DNA of 64,000 nucleotides from SIG307 sp964609025 (lineage in GTDB: Bacteria > Bacillota > Clostridia > Lachnospirales > Lachnospiraceae): contig CAZSQM010000001.1 in the NCBI GenBank assembly GCA_964609025.1, forward strand, positions 124,001-188,000, read 5' to 3'. The position numbers and the translations under genes were made by a program. Each line of letters begins with the position of its first letter. The first letter of the stretch is position 1. Of this stretch, positions 35,606-43,277 are shown piece by piece. Under the pieces are notes generated by a model that saw nothing but the letters and a program-made list of their open reading frames with translations, ran no database searches and was not told where the DNA came from.

Positions 35606-37357
35606 TTACTTTTCCTCCTTTTTCTCATAAAACTTTTGTACCTGATGATAGTAACCTAAAATAAACATTCCCTGCTCCTCCAGCGATAAACGCTTCGGAT
35701 AGGCTGTCTGGGTCTGATTTTCAGCCGCAATTTTTCCCTGTAACTCAATCAGCATTCGTTCATAATAAATTTTTCTCTTCTCCAGTTTTCGCAGATGGCT
35801 GTTGGAAAGCTTCTGCAAAATCGGAAAAATCGAAGCCGGGGTTGCACAAGCCGCGTTAAAATAACGGTCCTTAATTGTAGTATTCAGTTCCGTACCTGCC
35901 GCTTCCTTTTGAATTTTTTCCAACACAGCAAACTCGCGCCCCAACACATAGGCCGGGGAATTACATTCTTCATTCAATGCCACAAATGTTCCCTCCTTAA
36001 TCCATGAATTTTCATAGTTTTTCATCAGATGCGCCTTAACGATTGCCGCTCTTCCCCGGGTAACGCCTCCCTGCTCCGCCCGGATTCGAATCATCGTTGC
36101 GCCATATAAGCTTTCCGGATATTTTCCGTCGGACAGAATCGCCCGGAAAACTGCCGCGCCCATATTGTCTATCGGCTTCTTCTCCTTCGACTTCTGATTG
36201 ACGGTTTCCATCAGCATACGCCATACTCCGAGGTTGTCCGCCTGCTCCCATTTCGGCTTCACAATTTCCATACGCTCATAGTGCTTTTGCAGATTCTCCA
36301 ATATACGTCCAAAACTATTTGTATAAAAGAATCGCACTGATAAACGTGCCGCGTTTGGTGCAAGTCCTAAAATGTAAAACGGTTCCTCCGGATTCAGTTG
36401 AACACCCTCCACATCGATTGTGTTTCCCTTCCGCAGATTTTCAAATACACTTTTCAGTATCTCCTGATTACTCTCCTGAGGCTCAAGAAACGCCTTAAAG
36501 GTCCTTGTATACTCCTCTTCTGCGCTCTCCGACCAGAATACCACCATCGTATCCCCCAGCCGGCAGCTGCATTCGCTTTTAGGGGACAGAAGATAATTCA
36601 GCGCCGTTGTGTATGCAAACGCAGCATACTTTCCCACGGGTGCATTATAACTCTGTTCTTTCCCGTAGGACTCAAAGGCCGGCGCATTAAATGAAACTAA
36701 TGCGGCACCGCTTGACTGGGCACCCGGCACCCCTTTGATTACGCCGTGAATCCGCGCAATCTCCGTTCGCTTTCCCGTAACCAGACAAACTCCCTCCGCC
36801 TCTTCCGAAGGTGCTTGAACTGCCTGCTCCCATATCCGGCAGATTTCCGCGTCCTCATGGGCGAAAACTCCCTCTACCTGAAAAACAAGGTTTCCTCCTC
36901 CGGTCACCTCCTCCCACTTCTCCGCCAAAGTAACATTCTCCTTTGCCGTTTCCGGATTCCATTGCAGGAAAAAGTTTTTCACGGCTTTCGCCGCTTTTCC
37001 CTCCGCATACGCCAAAAGCTCCAACTGCTTTTCTTTCATTGCCTCAAAGCATTCCTGTGTACGCTTGTTACAGCCTTCCGCGTCAACTCCCAATACATAT
37101 TTTGAGTTATCGCAAAGGAAATTTGCTGCCACGCCCACCGTTCTTGAAACCATTTCGGGAACCGTCATAACGTGAGGAACCATCACCGTCTTTTTTCCTT
37201 TTTCTTCTTCCGTTTTTAAGGAAACGAATCCCAACAGCGTTCCGTCACAGGCAATATCCAGAGCATAGGAAACCCTTGCCTGACACCAGCCGATTTTAGC
37301 CACCTTTTCCTGCTCTGCCAGCGCCTCATAGTGTTTTGTCAATGCCTGTAATATCAT
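35606..37357 (-). CDS. cas8c: Cascade large subunit Cas8c (Csd1)
   Basis: Large subunit of the I-C effector, responsible for PAM recognition; the I-C transcript family also yields a small subunit from an internal start in this gene. The 583-residue product starts MILQALTKHYEAL and contains EYTRTFKAFLEPQ and YILGLAPNAARLSVRFFY, typical of Csd1. The start at 37357 overlaps the cas5c stop in ATGA and is preceded by GAGGTGG. An in-frame start further up (37372) is less likely. Confidence 0.96.
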   Translation of the reverse strand: MILQALTKHYEALAEQEKVAKIGWCQARVSYALDIACDGTLLGFVSLKTEEEKGKKTVMVPHVMTVPEMVSRTVGVAANFLCDNSKYVLGVDAEGCNKRTQECFEAMKEKQLELLAYAEGKAAKAVKNFFLQWNPETAKENVTLAEKWEEVTGGGNLVFQVEGVFAHEDAEICRIWEQAVQAPSEEAEGVCLVTGKRTEIARIHGVIKGVPGAQSSGAALVSFNAPAFESYGKEQSYNAPVGKYAAFAYTTALNYLLSPKSECSCRLGDTMVVFWSESAEEEYTRTFKAFLEPQESNQEILKSVFENLRKGNTIDVEGVQLNPEEPFYILGLAPNAARLSVRFFYTNSFGRILENLQKHYERMEIVKPKWEQADNLGVWRMLMETVNQKSKEKKPIDNMGAAVFRAILSDGKYPESLYGATMIRIRAEQGGVTRGRAAIVKAHLMKNYENSWIKEGTFVALNEECNSPAYVLGREFAVLEKIQKEAAGTELNTTIKDRYFNAACATPASIFPILQKLSNSHLRKLEKRKIYYERMLIELQGKIAAENQTQTAYPKRLSLEEQGMFILGYYHQVQKFYEKKEEK

Positions 37358-38016
37358 TGAACCACCTCGCAATCCCTTAAATCCAACACTCCCTTACGCA
37401 GAACCGCCCGGAAAAACATCGGCTGTATATTCTGCGGTTCCGTATAATCCATGTCAAACAGAACATAGCCCAAATCTTTTTCCTCCACATCATCATAAGC
37501 AGTCGGAATTTCTTCTTTCTCCCACAAACAGAAGTGTGCCGGGAACTCCCGACATCCGAAGTAAGGCATGTGATAGCACTCTCCCTTTGTCAGCCGGCGC
37601 ATAATGATGTCCTTAAATTTTCCCGGATTGTCCGATGCGTTTGCCTTATCGGTCATCTCGAAGTGCGCTTCGATCACATACTCCACATCGCGTAGCAATA
37701 GCGAAGCGCGCTGCACGATATCCGTCTTTGTGTTAAGATACAGTTCCTTTGCGGCTCCGTTGTACACAGGCAGTACATTGTTCGCAGATATCTTACTCTT
37801 TACTTCATTTCGGCGTACCGTGGTAAACTGTATCGGTTTCATAACAAAAATCCGGTCAATTACCCAGTGCATCCCCGGATGCCAGTAGATACTCTCTAAA
37901 ATCCCTCTCGCCGCGGAAGGTGTGAGTACATCGTAGCTTACCCGTTCCGTTTTCATCTCGGGGCGTGACATCAATGCATAGTCGCCCCAGACTTTTACTC
38001 TTACTCCAAAGCTCAT
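37354..38016 (-). CDS. cas5c: crRNA-processing Cascade subunit Cas5c (Cas5d)
   Basis: In type I-C, Cas5 is the endoribonuclease that cuts the repeat hairpin and then stays on the 5' handle. The product is 220 residues long: MSFGVRVKVWGDYALMSRPE at the N-terminus and LTPSAARGILESIYWHPGMHW, the RAMP-like features of Cas5d. Start at 38016 has AAAGGAG 6 nt upstream; the ATG at 38034 is less suitable. First gene of the six-gene cas operon, so it is the one directly exposed to the putative CreR-type repressor site at 38030-38047. Confidence 0.96.
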   Translation of the reverse strand: MSFGVRVKVWGDYALMSRPEMKTERVSYDVLTPSAARGILESIYWHPGMHWVIDRIFVMKPIQFTTVRRNEVKSKISANNVLPVYNGAAKELYLNTKTDIVQRASLLLRDVEYVIEAHFEMTDKANASDNPGKFKDIIMRRLTKGECYHMPYFGCREFPAHFCLWEKEEIPTAYDDVEEKDLGYVLFDMDYTEPQNIQPMFFRAVLRKGVLDLRDCEVVQ

Positions 38017-38029
38017 TTTTTCTCCTTTC

Positions 38030-38047
38030 TTCATTGTAATTTATGTT
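38030..38047 (+). promoter_or_regulatory. predicted target of the crRNA-like RNA: TTC PAM plus 15-nt protospacer
   Basis: TTC at 38030-38032, the type I-C PAM, is followed by ATTGTAATTTATGTT (38033-38047). The pseudo-spacer of the RNA at 38124 begins ATTGTGATTTATGTT: 14 of 15 match, with the mismatch at position 6. The site covers the expected transcription start of the cas5c operon, and a full-length Cascade footprint (about 34 bp) would also cover its -10 box. Confidence 0.75.
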
Positions 38048-38051
38048 ACTT

Positions 38052-38080
38052 ATATTACACCGTGTTATATTATTTGTCAA
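38052..38080 (-). promoter_or_regulatory. promoter of the cas5c-cas8c-cas7c-cas4-cas1-cas2 operon
   Basis: Minus-strand TTGACA (complement of 38075-38080), 17 bp, TAATAT (complement of 38052-38057). Expected start near 38045. It faces away from the promoter at 38089-38117. Confidence 0.85.
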
Positions 38081-38088
38081 TACCCCCT

Positions 38089-38117
38089 TTACGAATTATC
38101 AAAACTTATGCTATTAT
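38089..38117 (+). promoter_or_regulatory. promoter of the crRNA-like RNA
   Basis: TTACGA (38089-38094), 17-bp spacer, TATTAT (38112-38117). A start 7 nt downstream falls on G38124, the first base of the degenerate CRISPR repeat. Such alignment is expected if the RNA begins with the pseudo-repeat. Confidence 0.65.
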
Positions 38118-38123
38118 TAGTTG

Positions 38124-38204
38124 GTCTTCTCTTGCGAGAATGCGGGTTGAAACATTGTGATTTATGTTCTTGTGACAGGCGGGAGCATTGTTCCCGCCTG
38201 AAAC
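38124..38204 (+). ncRNA. candidate CreR-type crRNA-like autoregulatory RNA
   Basis: Pseudo-repeat 1 (38124-38153) starts GTC, folds as TTCTC-TTGC-GAGAA and ends CGGGTTGAAAC. Its last 11 nt match the true handle TGGATTGAAAT at 8 positions. The pseudo-spacer begins at 38154 and is about 20 nt. A second hairpin follows, CAGGCGGGA / TCCCGCCTG (38176-38184 and 38192-38200) with TGAAAC at its 3' side, which I read as pseudo-repeat 2. It is transcribed opposite to the array. Known CreR/CreA-like RNAs use such partial spacers to direct Cascade to cas promoters without triggering Cas3. The sequence features are direct observation; the repressor role is inference. Convergent with the 3' end of cas3. 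Confidence 0.72.
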
Positions 38205-40370
38205 TCAAAACCAGATGCCCTCTCCAAGCGAGCTGTTCATAAACAAGCCCTTCTCTTCCGAATAGTTCTCTTCCGGATTTCTTAACACAAACAGGGCATT
38301 ATCACAATCCTCCCATAGTACCGTCAACTCACCCGCTTCATAGAATCGCTTCCACAAATTTTCGTATACATTTACGCAATATTGCCCCGCCTCTCTTAAC
38401 AAGGCTTTCGTCGGTCCCGCATAGCGCAGCTGATTTACAATTTCCTTTGCCCGTTCTTCCCTCGGAACCAGTATTGCCTTCGTGTTTTCTTCAATCAGCC
38501 GAAACTCTTTCCCTACCTTTGCAAAAGGGAAATGCATTCGGGAGAACCCTCCTAAAATGTCCTTTTTGTCAAGCCCTTCTCCTTTGTATTGATACAGTCG
38601 CTCAAAATATTCATGGATTGCCTCCGGAGAAGAGATATCCTCATACTTTCGCATGATTTGTTTTGCGACATCCGTCTGCTGCTCCTGTCCCGGTATTGTT
38701 TCATCCTCCAACCGAAACACCGAAACCTGACTCTCCTCTAAGCTTCGCTTTCCTTCCCTGTTGCATCTTCCTGCGGCCTGAATTACGGAATCAATTCCCG
38801 CCAGCTGGCGATATACAAACTGAAAATCCAAATCTACTCCGGCCTCCACTAAGCTTGTGGCAATCACCAGACAATGTTTCTTGTCCTTCAGCCTTTGGCG
38901 GATTTTCTCCAACACAGCTCTGCGATGTACCGGCGTCATAAGCGTTGACAGATGATATACTCCTTCTCCCGCTACCGCATCATACACCCGCTGCACGGAA
39001 GCCTTGGTATTTAGTATACAAAGTACCTGCTTTCCGGCTTTCAGCTTTTCCTTCAGCTGTTCCTCCAGCGCTTCCTCACTCAGCCGCTCTTTTACAACTT
39101 GAATGGATGCCCTTTTAAAGAACGAAAACTGTTCTTCCATACGGGGACATAACTCCACGCAGGACACGGTATCGGGAAAAAATTGCTGCAGTGCCGGTTG
39201 CGTGGCGGTACATAAAACCACGCTGCAACCGTAACGATTTATCAATTCACTCAATGCCGAAACACAGGGAAGCAAATATCCGTTCGGAAGCATTTGCGCT
39301 TCATCCAGAACAATCACGGAATTTACAATATTATGTAGCTTTCTGCACTTTGACGAAGTATTGCCGTACAGAGATTCAAAGAACTGCACATTCGTCGTTA
39401 CAACAATCGGCTTGTCCCAATTTTCAGTAGCTAATTGCATCGGTCTTAACTCTTCCGTACTCTCATAAGCAACATTGCAATGATGTTCCAATACATTCTC
39501 ATCTCCTAATATGTCCCGAAACACCTTCGCGTTTTGTTCAATAATACTTGTATAAGGAATCACATAGATAATACGTTTACAATCATGCTCCCGTGCGTGG
39601 CGAAGCGCAAAAGCCAAAGAAGCGATTGTCTTCCCGCCGCCGGTAGGCACAGTCAGTCGGAACAGACCCTTTTTTAATGTTCCGTTTTGAATACAGTGCC
39701 TTAGAATCTCTGTGCGCCGCCCGTTAATGGTATTCACGTCATCATTGCCAAGCCAAGGCTCCATCCACCGGGACAGCTTCTCCCAAAGCATTACCATTCC
39801 TTCCCCGCCGTCCCGTTCTACAACACCGTCTTTCATAAAATATTCCGTATCCAAAAAATCCGCATCTACCAGACAGGAATACAACATTCGTATAAAAAAG
39901 CCGAACGGATAGGTAACATCTTTATATTCCGCACACTCAAACATCGGTGTTTCTAATTTTGGAACCGAAATCTCTGTCTGATATGCCGAAAAATCCTCTA
40001 TCCGTTTTTTCATTCTCCCGAAGTAAGTAGCCGTATCTCCGGTATCCGCGCTCCCTCCCGTGTCAGGTAACCCGGCATGATGCCCCAAAATCGCATAAGC
40101 AAGCGCCGAATAGTTTCCTCCCTGCTGTCGGCAAAGCTGTCCCCCGGCCGTGGCATGGTCTACCCTTTCGTTACTTTTTCTTATCCGCCGTTGGAACTTA
40201 TCCGAATATTTTCCGACATCGTGCAATTTTCCCGCAGCATATCCCCAGTCGCCGTATCCAAACTCATCCGCAAAGCTCTTCGCTCTCTGTGCGGTTCCTT
40301 CCAAATGCTCCGTCAAAAGCTGCTTTCTTTCTCCGTCTTCGCTGATATGTGCCAAAAACTCCTTCTGCAT
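38205..40370 (-). CDS. cas3: CRISPR-associated helicase/nuclease Cas3
   Basis: Single-strand nuclease-helicase recruited by Cascade to degrade target DNA. HD nuclease: His22, His50-Asp51 (GKLHDVGKYSDKFQ), His97-His98 (GHHAGLPD). Superfamily 2 helicase: Walker A VPTGGGKT (241-248), DEAQ (356-359), SLVEAGVDLDF and the arginine-finger motif QAAGRCNREGK. 721 residues with the start at 40370, which has AAAGGAG 9 nt upstream. The ATG at 40397 would lie only about 5 nt from the predicted transcript start and is less likely. Separated from the other cas genes by its own promoter and the crRNA-like RNA gene. Confidence 0.96.
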   Translation of the reverse strand: MQKEFLAHISEDGERKQLLTEHLEGTAQRAKSFADEFGYGDWGYAAGKLHDVGKYSDKFQRRIRKSNERVDHATAGGQLCRQQGGNYSALAYAILGHHAGLPDTGGSADTGDTATYFGRMKKRIEDFSAYQTEISVPKLETPMFECAEYKDVTYPFGFFIRMLYSCLVDADFLDTEYFMKDGVVERDGGEGMVMLWEKLSRWMEPWLGNDDVNTINGRRTEILRHCIQNGTLKKGLFRLTVPTGGGKTIASLAFALRHAREHDCKRIIYVIPYTSIIEQNAKVFRDILGDENVLEHHCNVAYESTEELRPMQLATENWDKPIVVTTNVQFFESLYGNTSSKCRKLHNIVNSVIVLDEAQMLPNGYLLPCVSALSELINRYGCSVVLCTATQPALQQFFPDTVSCVELCPRMEEQFSFFKRASIQVVKERLSEEALEEQLKEKLKAGKQVLCILNTKASVQRVYDAVAGEGVYHLSTLMTPVHRRAVLEKIRQRLKDKKHCLVIATSLVEAGVDLDFQFVYRQLAGIDSVIQAAGRCNREGKRSLEESQVSVFRLEDETIPGQEQQTDVAKQIMRKYEDISSPEAIHEYFERLYQYKGEGLDKKDILGGFSRMHFPFAKVGKEFRLIEENTKAILVPREERAKEIVNQLRYAGPTKALLREAGQYCVNVYENLWKRFYEAGELTVLWEDCDNALFVLRNPEENYSEEKGLFMNSSLGEGIWF

Positions 40371-40408
40371 TCTCCTAAGCTCCTTTCCCTCATTCATCCT
40401 TCTTTTTA

Positions 40409-40437
40409 ATTATACATCTTCTGTTAATCCGTGTAAA
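40409..40437 (-). promoter_or_regulatory. promoter of cas3
   Basis: Minus-strand TTTACA (complement of 40432-40437), 17 bp, TATAAT (complement of 40409-40414). No copy of the predicted CreR target is seen here. In the gene-free region 40371-40935 I see only this promoter and the hairpin at 40645-40680. Confidence 0.8.
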
Positions 40438-40644
40438 CCTCTTTTTAGCTACCTTGTCATTTTTCTCCCCCTAAAAATAGCACTTCCTTAGTCCGATAAA
40501 ACGGACTTTGAAAAATCGGAAAAGTCAGTTAATTGTAGAAAATTTAGAAAAATTCCAGATAAGAATCTTAGAAAACACCCCCACCCCTTTACTTCCTCCC
40601 GAATCTCCCCAGCCTGCAAATAATCGAACACACCTCAAACCACG

Positions 40645-40680
40645 AACGGCGCAGACAAAGACACCGTCTGCGCCGTTTTT
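40645..40680 (+). terminator. terminator-like hairpin (plus strand)
   Basis: Perfect 12-bp inverted repeat AACGGCGCAGAC / GTCTGCGCCGTT (40645-40656, 40666-40677) with three further Ts, giving TTTTT at the end of the arm. The T-run is on the plus strand although the flanking genes trxA and cas3 are on the minus strand, so what it terminates is unclear. Confidence 0.5.
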
Positions 40681-40935
40681 CGTTCATTGAAAATTTCCCA
40701 AAAATATCTTTTCCCGCATGACCCATCGCAAACCTCTTTCCGTATCCCATGCCGCTATCTGCCGCATGGCACACGCACCTTCTTACGGTATTCTATGCCG
40801 TTTGCGAAATTCGGTTCCTATCATCCGCATTTGAGCCGGCCGGCAAATGTTTTCCGGTACAAAGTTTCTGCCGCCCGGATTCGCCCTTTGACAGTCAAGC
40901 CGGCAAACGAATCGCCGCCTGCCTGATTCTCGGGC

Positions 40936-41253
40936 TTACAGGTTGCGGGCAAACGCCTCCTCCAGCTCTCCCTTTGAAACAAGGCCTACAATACGTTCGC
41001 TTTCTTTTCCGTTTTGAAAGAAAACCAGCGTCGGTATGGACATTACTCCGTATTCCTGTGCAACGGTCTGCGCGTCGTCTACATTCAGTTTATAAACAGC
41101 CGCCTTCCCCTTGTATTCCTCCGCAAGCTGCTCAATCACCGGTGCTATCATCTGGCACGGACCGCACCAGGCCGCAAAAAAGTCAACGAGTACCGTCCCC
41201 TTTGCATCCGTTACCTTTTCCCGAAAGTTTTCTGCCGTTAAATGTTCTGCCAT
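40936..41253 (-). CDS. trxA: thioredoxin
   Basis: 105-residue thioredoxin with the active site WCGPCQ in LVDFFAAWCGPCQMIAPVIEQ (in part) and the cis-proline loop GVMSIPTLVFFQNG. Cytosolic disulfide reductant. Start at 41253 after AAAGGAG. Next to trmB, 87 nt apart. Confidence 0.96.
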   Translation of the reverse strand: MAEHLTAENFREKVTDAKGTVLVDFFAAWCGPCQMIAPVIEQLAEEYKGKAAVYKLNVDDAQTVAQEYGVMSIPTLVFFQNGKESERIVGLVSKGELEEAFARNL

Positions 41254-41340
41254 ATGTTTCTCCTTTCTCTGTGTGCCGCGTAAAGGCGGCAAAAGTTTTA
41301 TTTTAATTTCCCCTATTCTTCTTTTTTTATACCGGAGCCG

Positions 41341-41991
41341 CTATTCGCGGCACGGTTTTCTCGCCACCATGCGGCAAATCGGATTTCCGAGCGCGGAAAA
41401 CTTCTCCTCGTATTCGGTCATCACATTACCTTCCGCATAAGGGCTGTGATGCAAATCATAGGTGACCTCTGTCAGTTCCCAGCCCGCTTCCTTTGCTTCC
41501 TCCAATGAAAAATCAAACAGCGCCCGGTTATCCGTTTTAAAACAAATCTCACCCGACGGTTTCAAAAACCGCTCATACCGCGCCAAAAATTCCTTTGAAG
41601 TCAATCTGCGCTTTGCATGCCTGTCCTTCGGCCACGGGTCGGAAAAGTTTAGGTAAATCCGGTCAACCTCTCCCGCCGCGAACACGTCCGGAAGGTCCGC
41701 CGCATCCACCGCCAGAAAAGTCAGATTCGTCAAATCCTCCCGCGCCTTTTTCTTCTCAATGGCACGAATCAAAACACTGGCATACTTCTCCACGCCGATG
41801 TAACAAATCTCCGGATGCATTCCGGCTAACGTCGTAATAAATTTTCCCTTTCCCATGCCGATTTCCACATAAAGCGGTGCTTCGGCGCCAAAGTATTCCT
41901 TCCATTTCCCCTTTAATTCCTGCGGATTCTGCGTTACATATTCACTGACCGCAATCTCTTCCCTTGCACCTTTTACATTTCTAAGCCGCAT
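41341..41991 (-). CDS. trmB: tRNA (guanine(46)-N7)-methyltransferase
   Basis: SAM methyltransferase that makes m7G46 in the tRNA variable loop. Motifs: YVEIGMGKGKFITTLA for SAM, and NFSDPWPKDRHAKRRLTSKEFL, the TrmB signature with catalytic Asp. Start at 41991 (MRLRNVKGAREEIAVSEYV), 216 residues, as in Firmicute TrmB. The upstream frame is spurious. Confidence 0.96.
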   Translation of the reverse strand: MRLRNVKGAREEIAVSEYVTQNPQELKGKWKEYFGAEAPLYVEIGMGKGKFITTLAGMHPEICYIGVEKYASVLIRAIEKKKAREDLTNLTFLAVDAADLPDVFAAGEVDRIYLNFSDPWPKDRHAKRRLTSKEFLARYERFLKPSGEICFKTDNRALFDFSLEEAKEAGWELTEVTYDLHHSPYAEGNVMTEYEEKFSALGNPICRMVARKPCRE

Positions 41992-42061
41992 AATTATTTC
42001 ACCACTTGTCCTTTTGCCTGTTTTTTTCTTTATTTTATCACGTTTTTTGGCAAAACACAAC

Positions 42062-42108
42062 TTGCTTTTTTGGACATCTCGTGCTATAATTACAGTACAA
42101 CTTTGTAC
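42062..42108 (+). promoter_or_regulatory. ara operon promoter with AraR-type operator
   Basis: TTGCTT (42062-42067), 17 bp, TATAAT (42085-42090). Immediately downstream, GTACAA-CT-TTGTAC (42095-42108) is a perfect palindrome at the expected transcript start. It resembles AraR operators, which contain GTACAA-type half-sites, so repression of the operon by its first gene product is likely. Confidence 0.75.
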
Positions 42109-42143
42109 AACTTTTTATTTTTTGAAGGGGGTGGCAAACAACT

Positions 42144-43253
42144 TTGTCCATAAAAAATTTAATGAAGCACCGCCGTATCGCCCAATGGATTGTGGATTCC
42201 ATTAACAGCGGCCGCTTCCAGCCGGGCGACAAGCTCCCGTCGGAGCACGCCCTCGCGGAACAGTTTGACGCCAGCCGGCAGACCGTACGGCATGCCACGG
42301 ATGAGCTGGTAAAAAGAGGTCTTCTGACAAGACAGCGCGGCAGCGGCACCTATGTTTCGGGGAGTGCGTTTGAAGATGGGTTTACCCCGAAGCGCATCGC
42401 CGTTATCACCACCTATGTAGACGACTACATTTTCCCGGGTATTATTCAGGGGATTGAAGATGTTCTGACCTCGAACGGTTATAACATTTCCCTCGGAATC
42501 ACCCACAATCGGCACGCTGACGAAACGGTCTGTCTGCAACGTATTTTAAATGACAATGTCTGCGGTTTGATTGTAGAGGGTACGAAGTCTTCCCTCCCAA
42601 GCCCGAACCTGCCGCTGTTTGAACAGCTCCGTGCCCGCGGCGTTCCGATTATATTTCTCAACGGCTACTACCGTGAGTTTTCGCAATCCGGGGTATTTCA
42701 GGATGATGTAGCCGCAGCAAGGCTTTTAACGGAACACCTTTTGGAAAACGGTCACAAGAATTTTGCCGCCATTTTTAAGGCGGATGATTTGCAGGGGCTG
42801 AAACGTTTCGAAGGAATGCAGCAGGCTCTTACAAATGCCGGAATTTCCGTAGAGGATCAGAGAATTTTCTGGTACACAACCGAGGATGTTCCGACCTTGT
42901 TTTCCGGTGTTATGGACTCCGTTCTGCTGGACCGTTTCGGGACCGCAACCGCTCTTGTCTGCTACAACGACCAGATTGCGGCTTCCGTTTATGAACTGTT
43001 AAAGCGCAACGGAAAGAAGGTTCCGGAGGATGTTTCCCTTGTCAGCTTTGATAATTCGCCGCTTGCAGGGGAAACCGCTTACAATTTTACGTCTGCGGTT
43101 TATCCTTCTACCGAAATCGGAAGCGAAGCAGCAAAACTTCTGCTTCGCTGCATCCGGGATAATTCCTTGCGGGAACATATCCGTCTGGAAGCAAAAGTTT
43201 GTTATCGTTCTTCCGTCCGCCGTCTGGACTCTGAACCTAAGACGGAAGAATAA
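42144..43253 (+). CDS. araR: arabinose operon repressor AraR
   Basis: Chimeric regulator: an N-terminal GntR-type winged helix (residues 1-70, GDKLPSEHALAEQFDASRQTVRHATDEL) joined to a LacI/GalR-type periplasmic-binding effector domain (about 78-360). This is the AraR architecture; L-arabinose would release it from DNA. Start is TTG at 42144 with GGGGGTGG 9 nt upstream; the ATG at 42162 lacks a ribosome binding site. It heads araB and araD, and the palindrome at 42095-42108 suggests autoregulation. Confidence 0.9.
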   Translation: MSIKNLMKHRRIAQWIVDSINSGRFQPGDKLPSEHALAEQFDASRQTVRHATDELVKRGLLTRQRGSGTYVSGSAFEDGFTPKRIAVITTYVDDYIFPGIIQGIEDVLTSNGYNISLGITHNRHADETVCLQRILNDNVCGLIVEGTKSSLPSPNLPLFEQLRARGVPIIFLNGYYREFSQSGVFQDDVAAARLLTEHLLENGHKNFAAIFKADDLQGLKRFEGMQQALTNAGISVEDQRIFWYTTEDVPTLFSGVMDSVLLDRFGTATALVCYNDQIAASVYELLKRNGKKVPEDVSLVSFDNSPLAGETAYNFTSAVYPSTEIGSEAAKLLLRCIRDNSLREHIRLEAKVCYRSSVRRLDSEPKTEE

Positions 43254-43277
43254 CTAAACCATTTTTAGGAGGCTTTT

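Noticed and set aside
38176..38200. Hairpin downstream of the pseudo-spacer read as an intrinsic terminator of cas3 or of the small RNA
   Set aside because: There is no T-run on either strand after the stem. The 3' TGAAAC fits a pseudo-repeat better, although a role in ending transcripts cannot be excluded.
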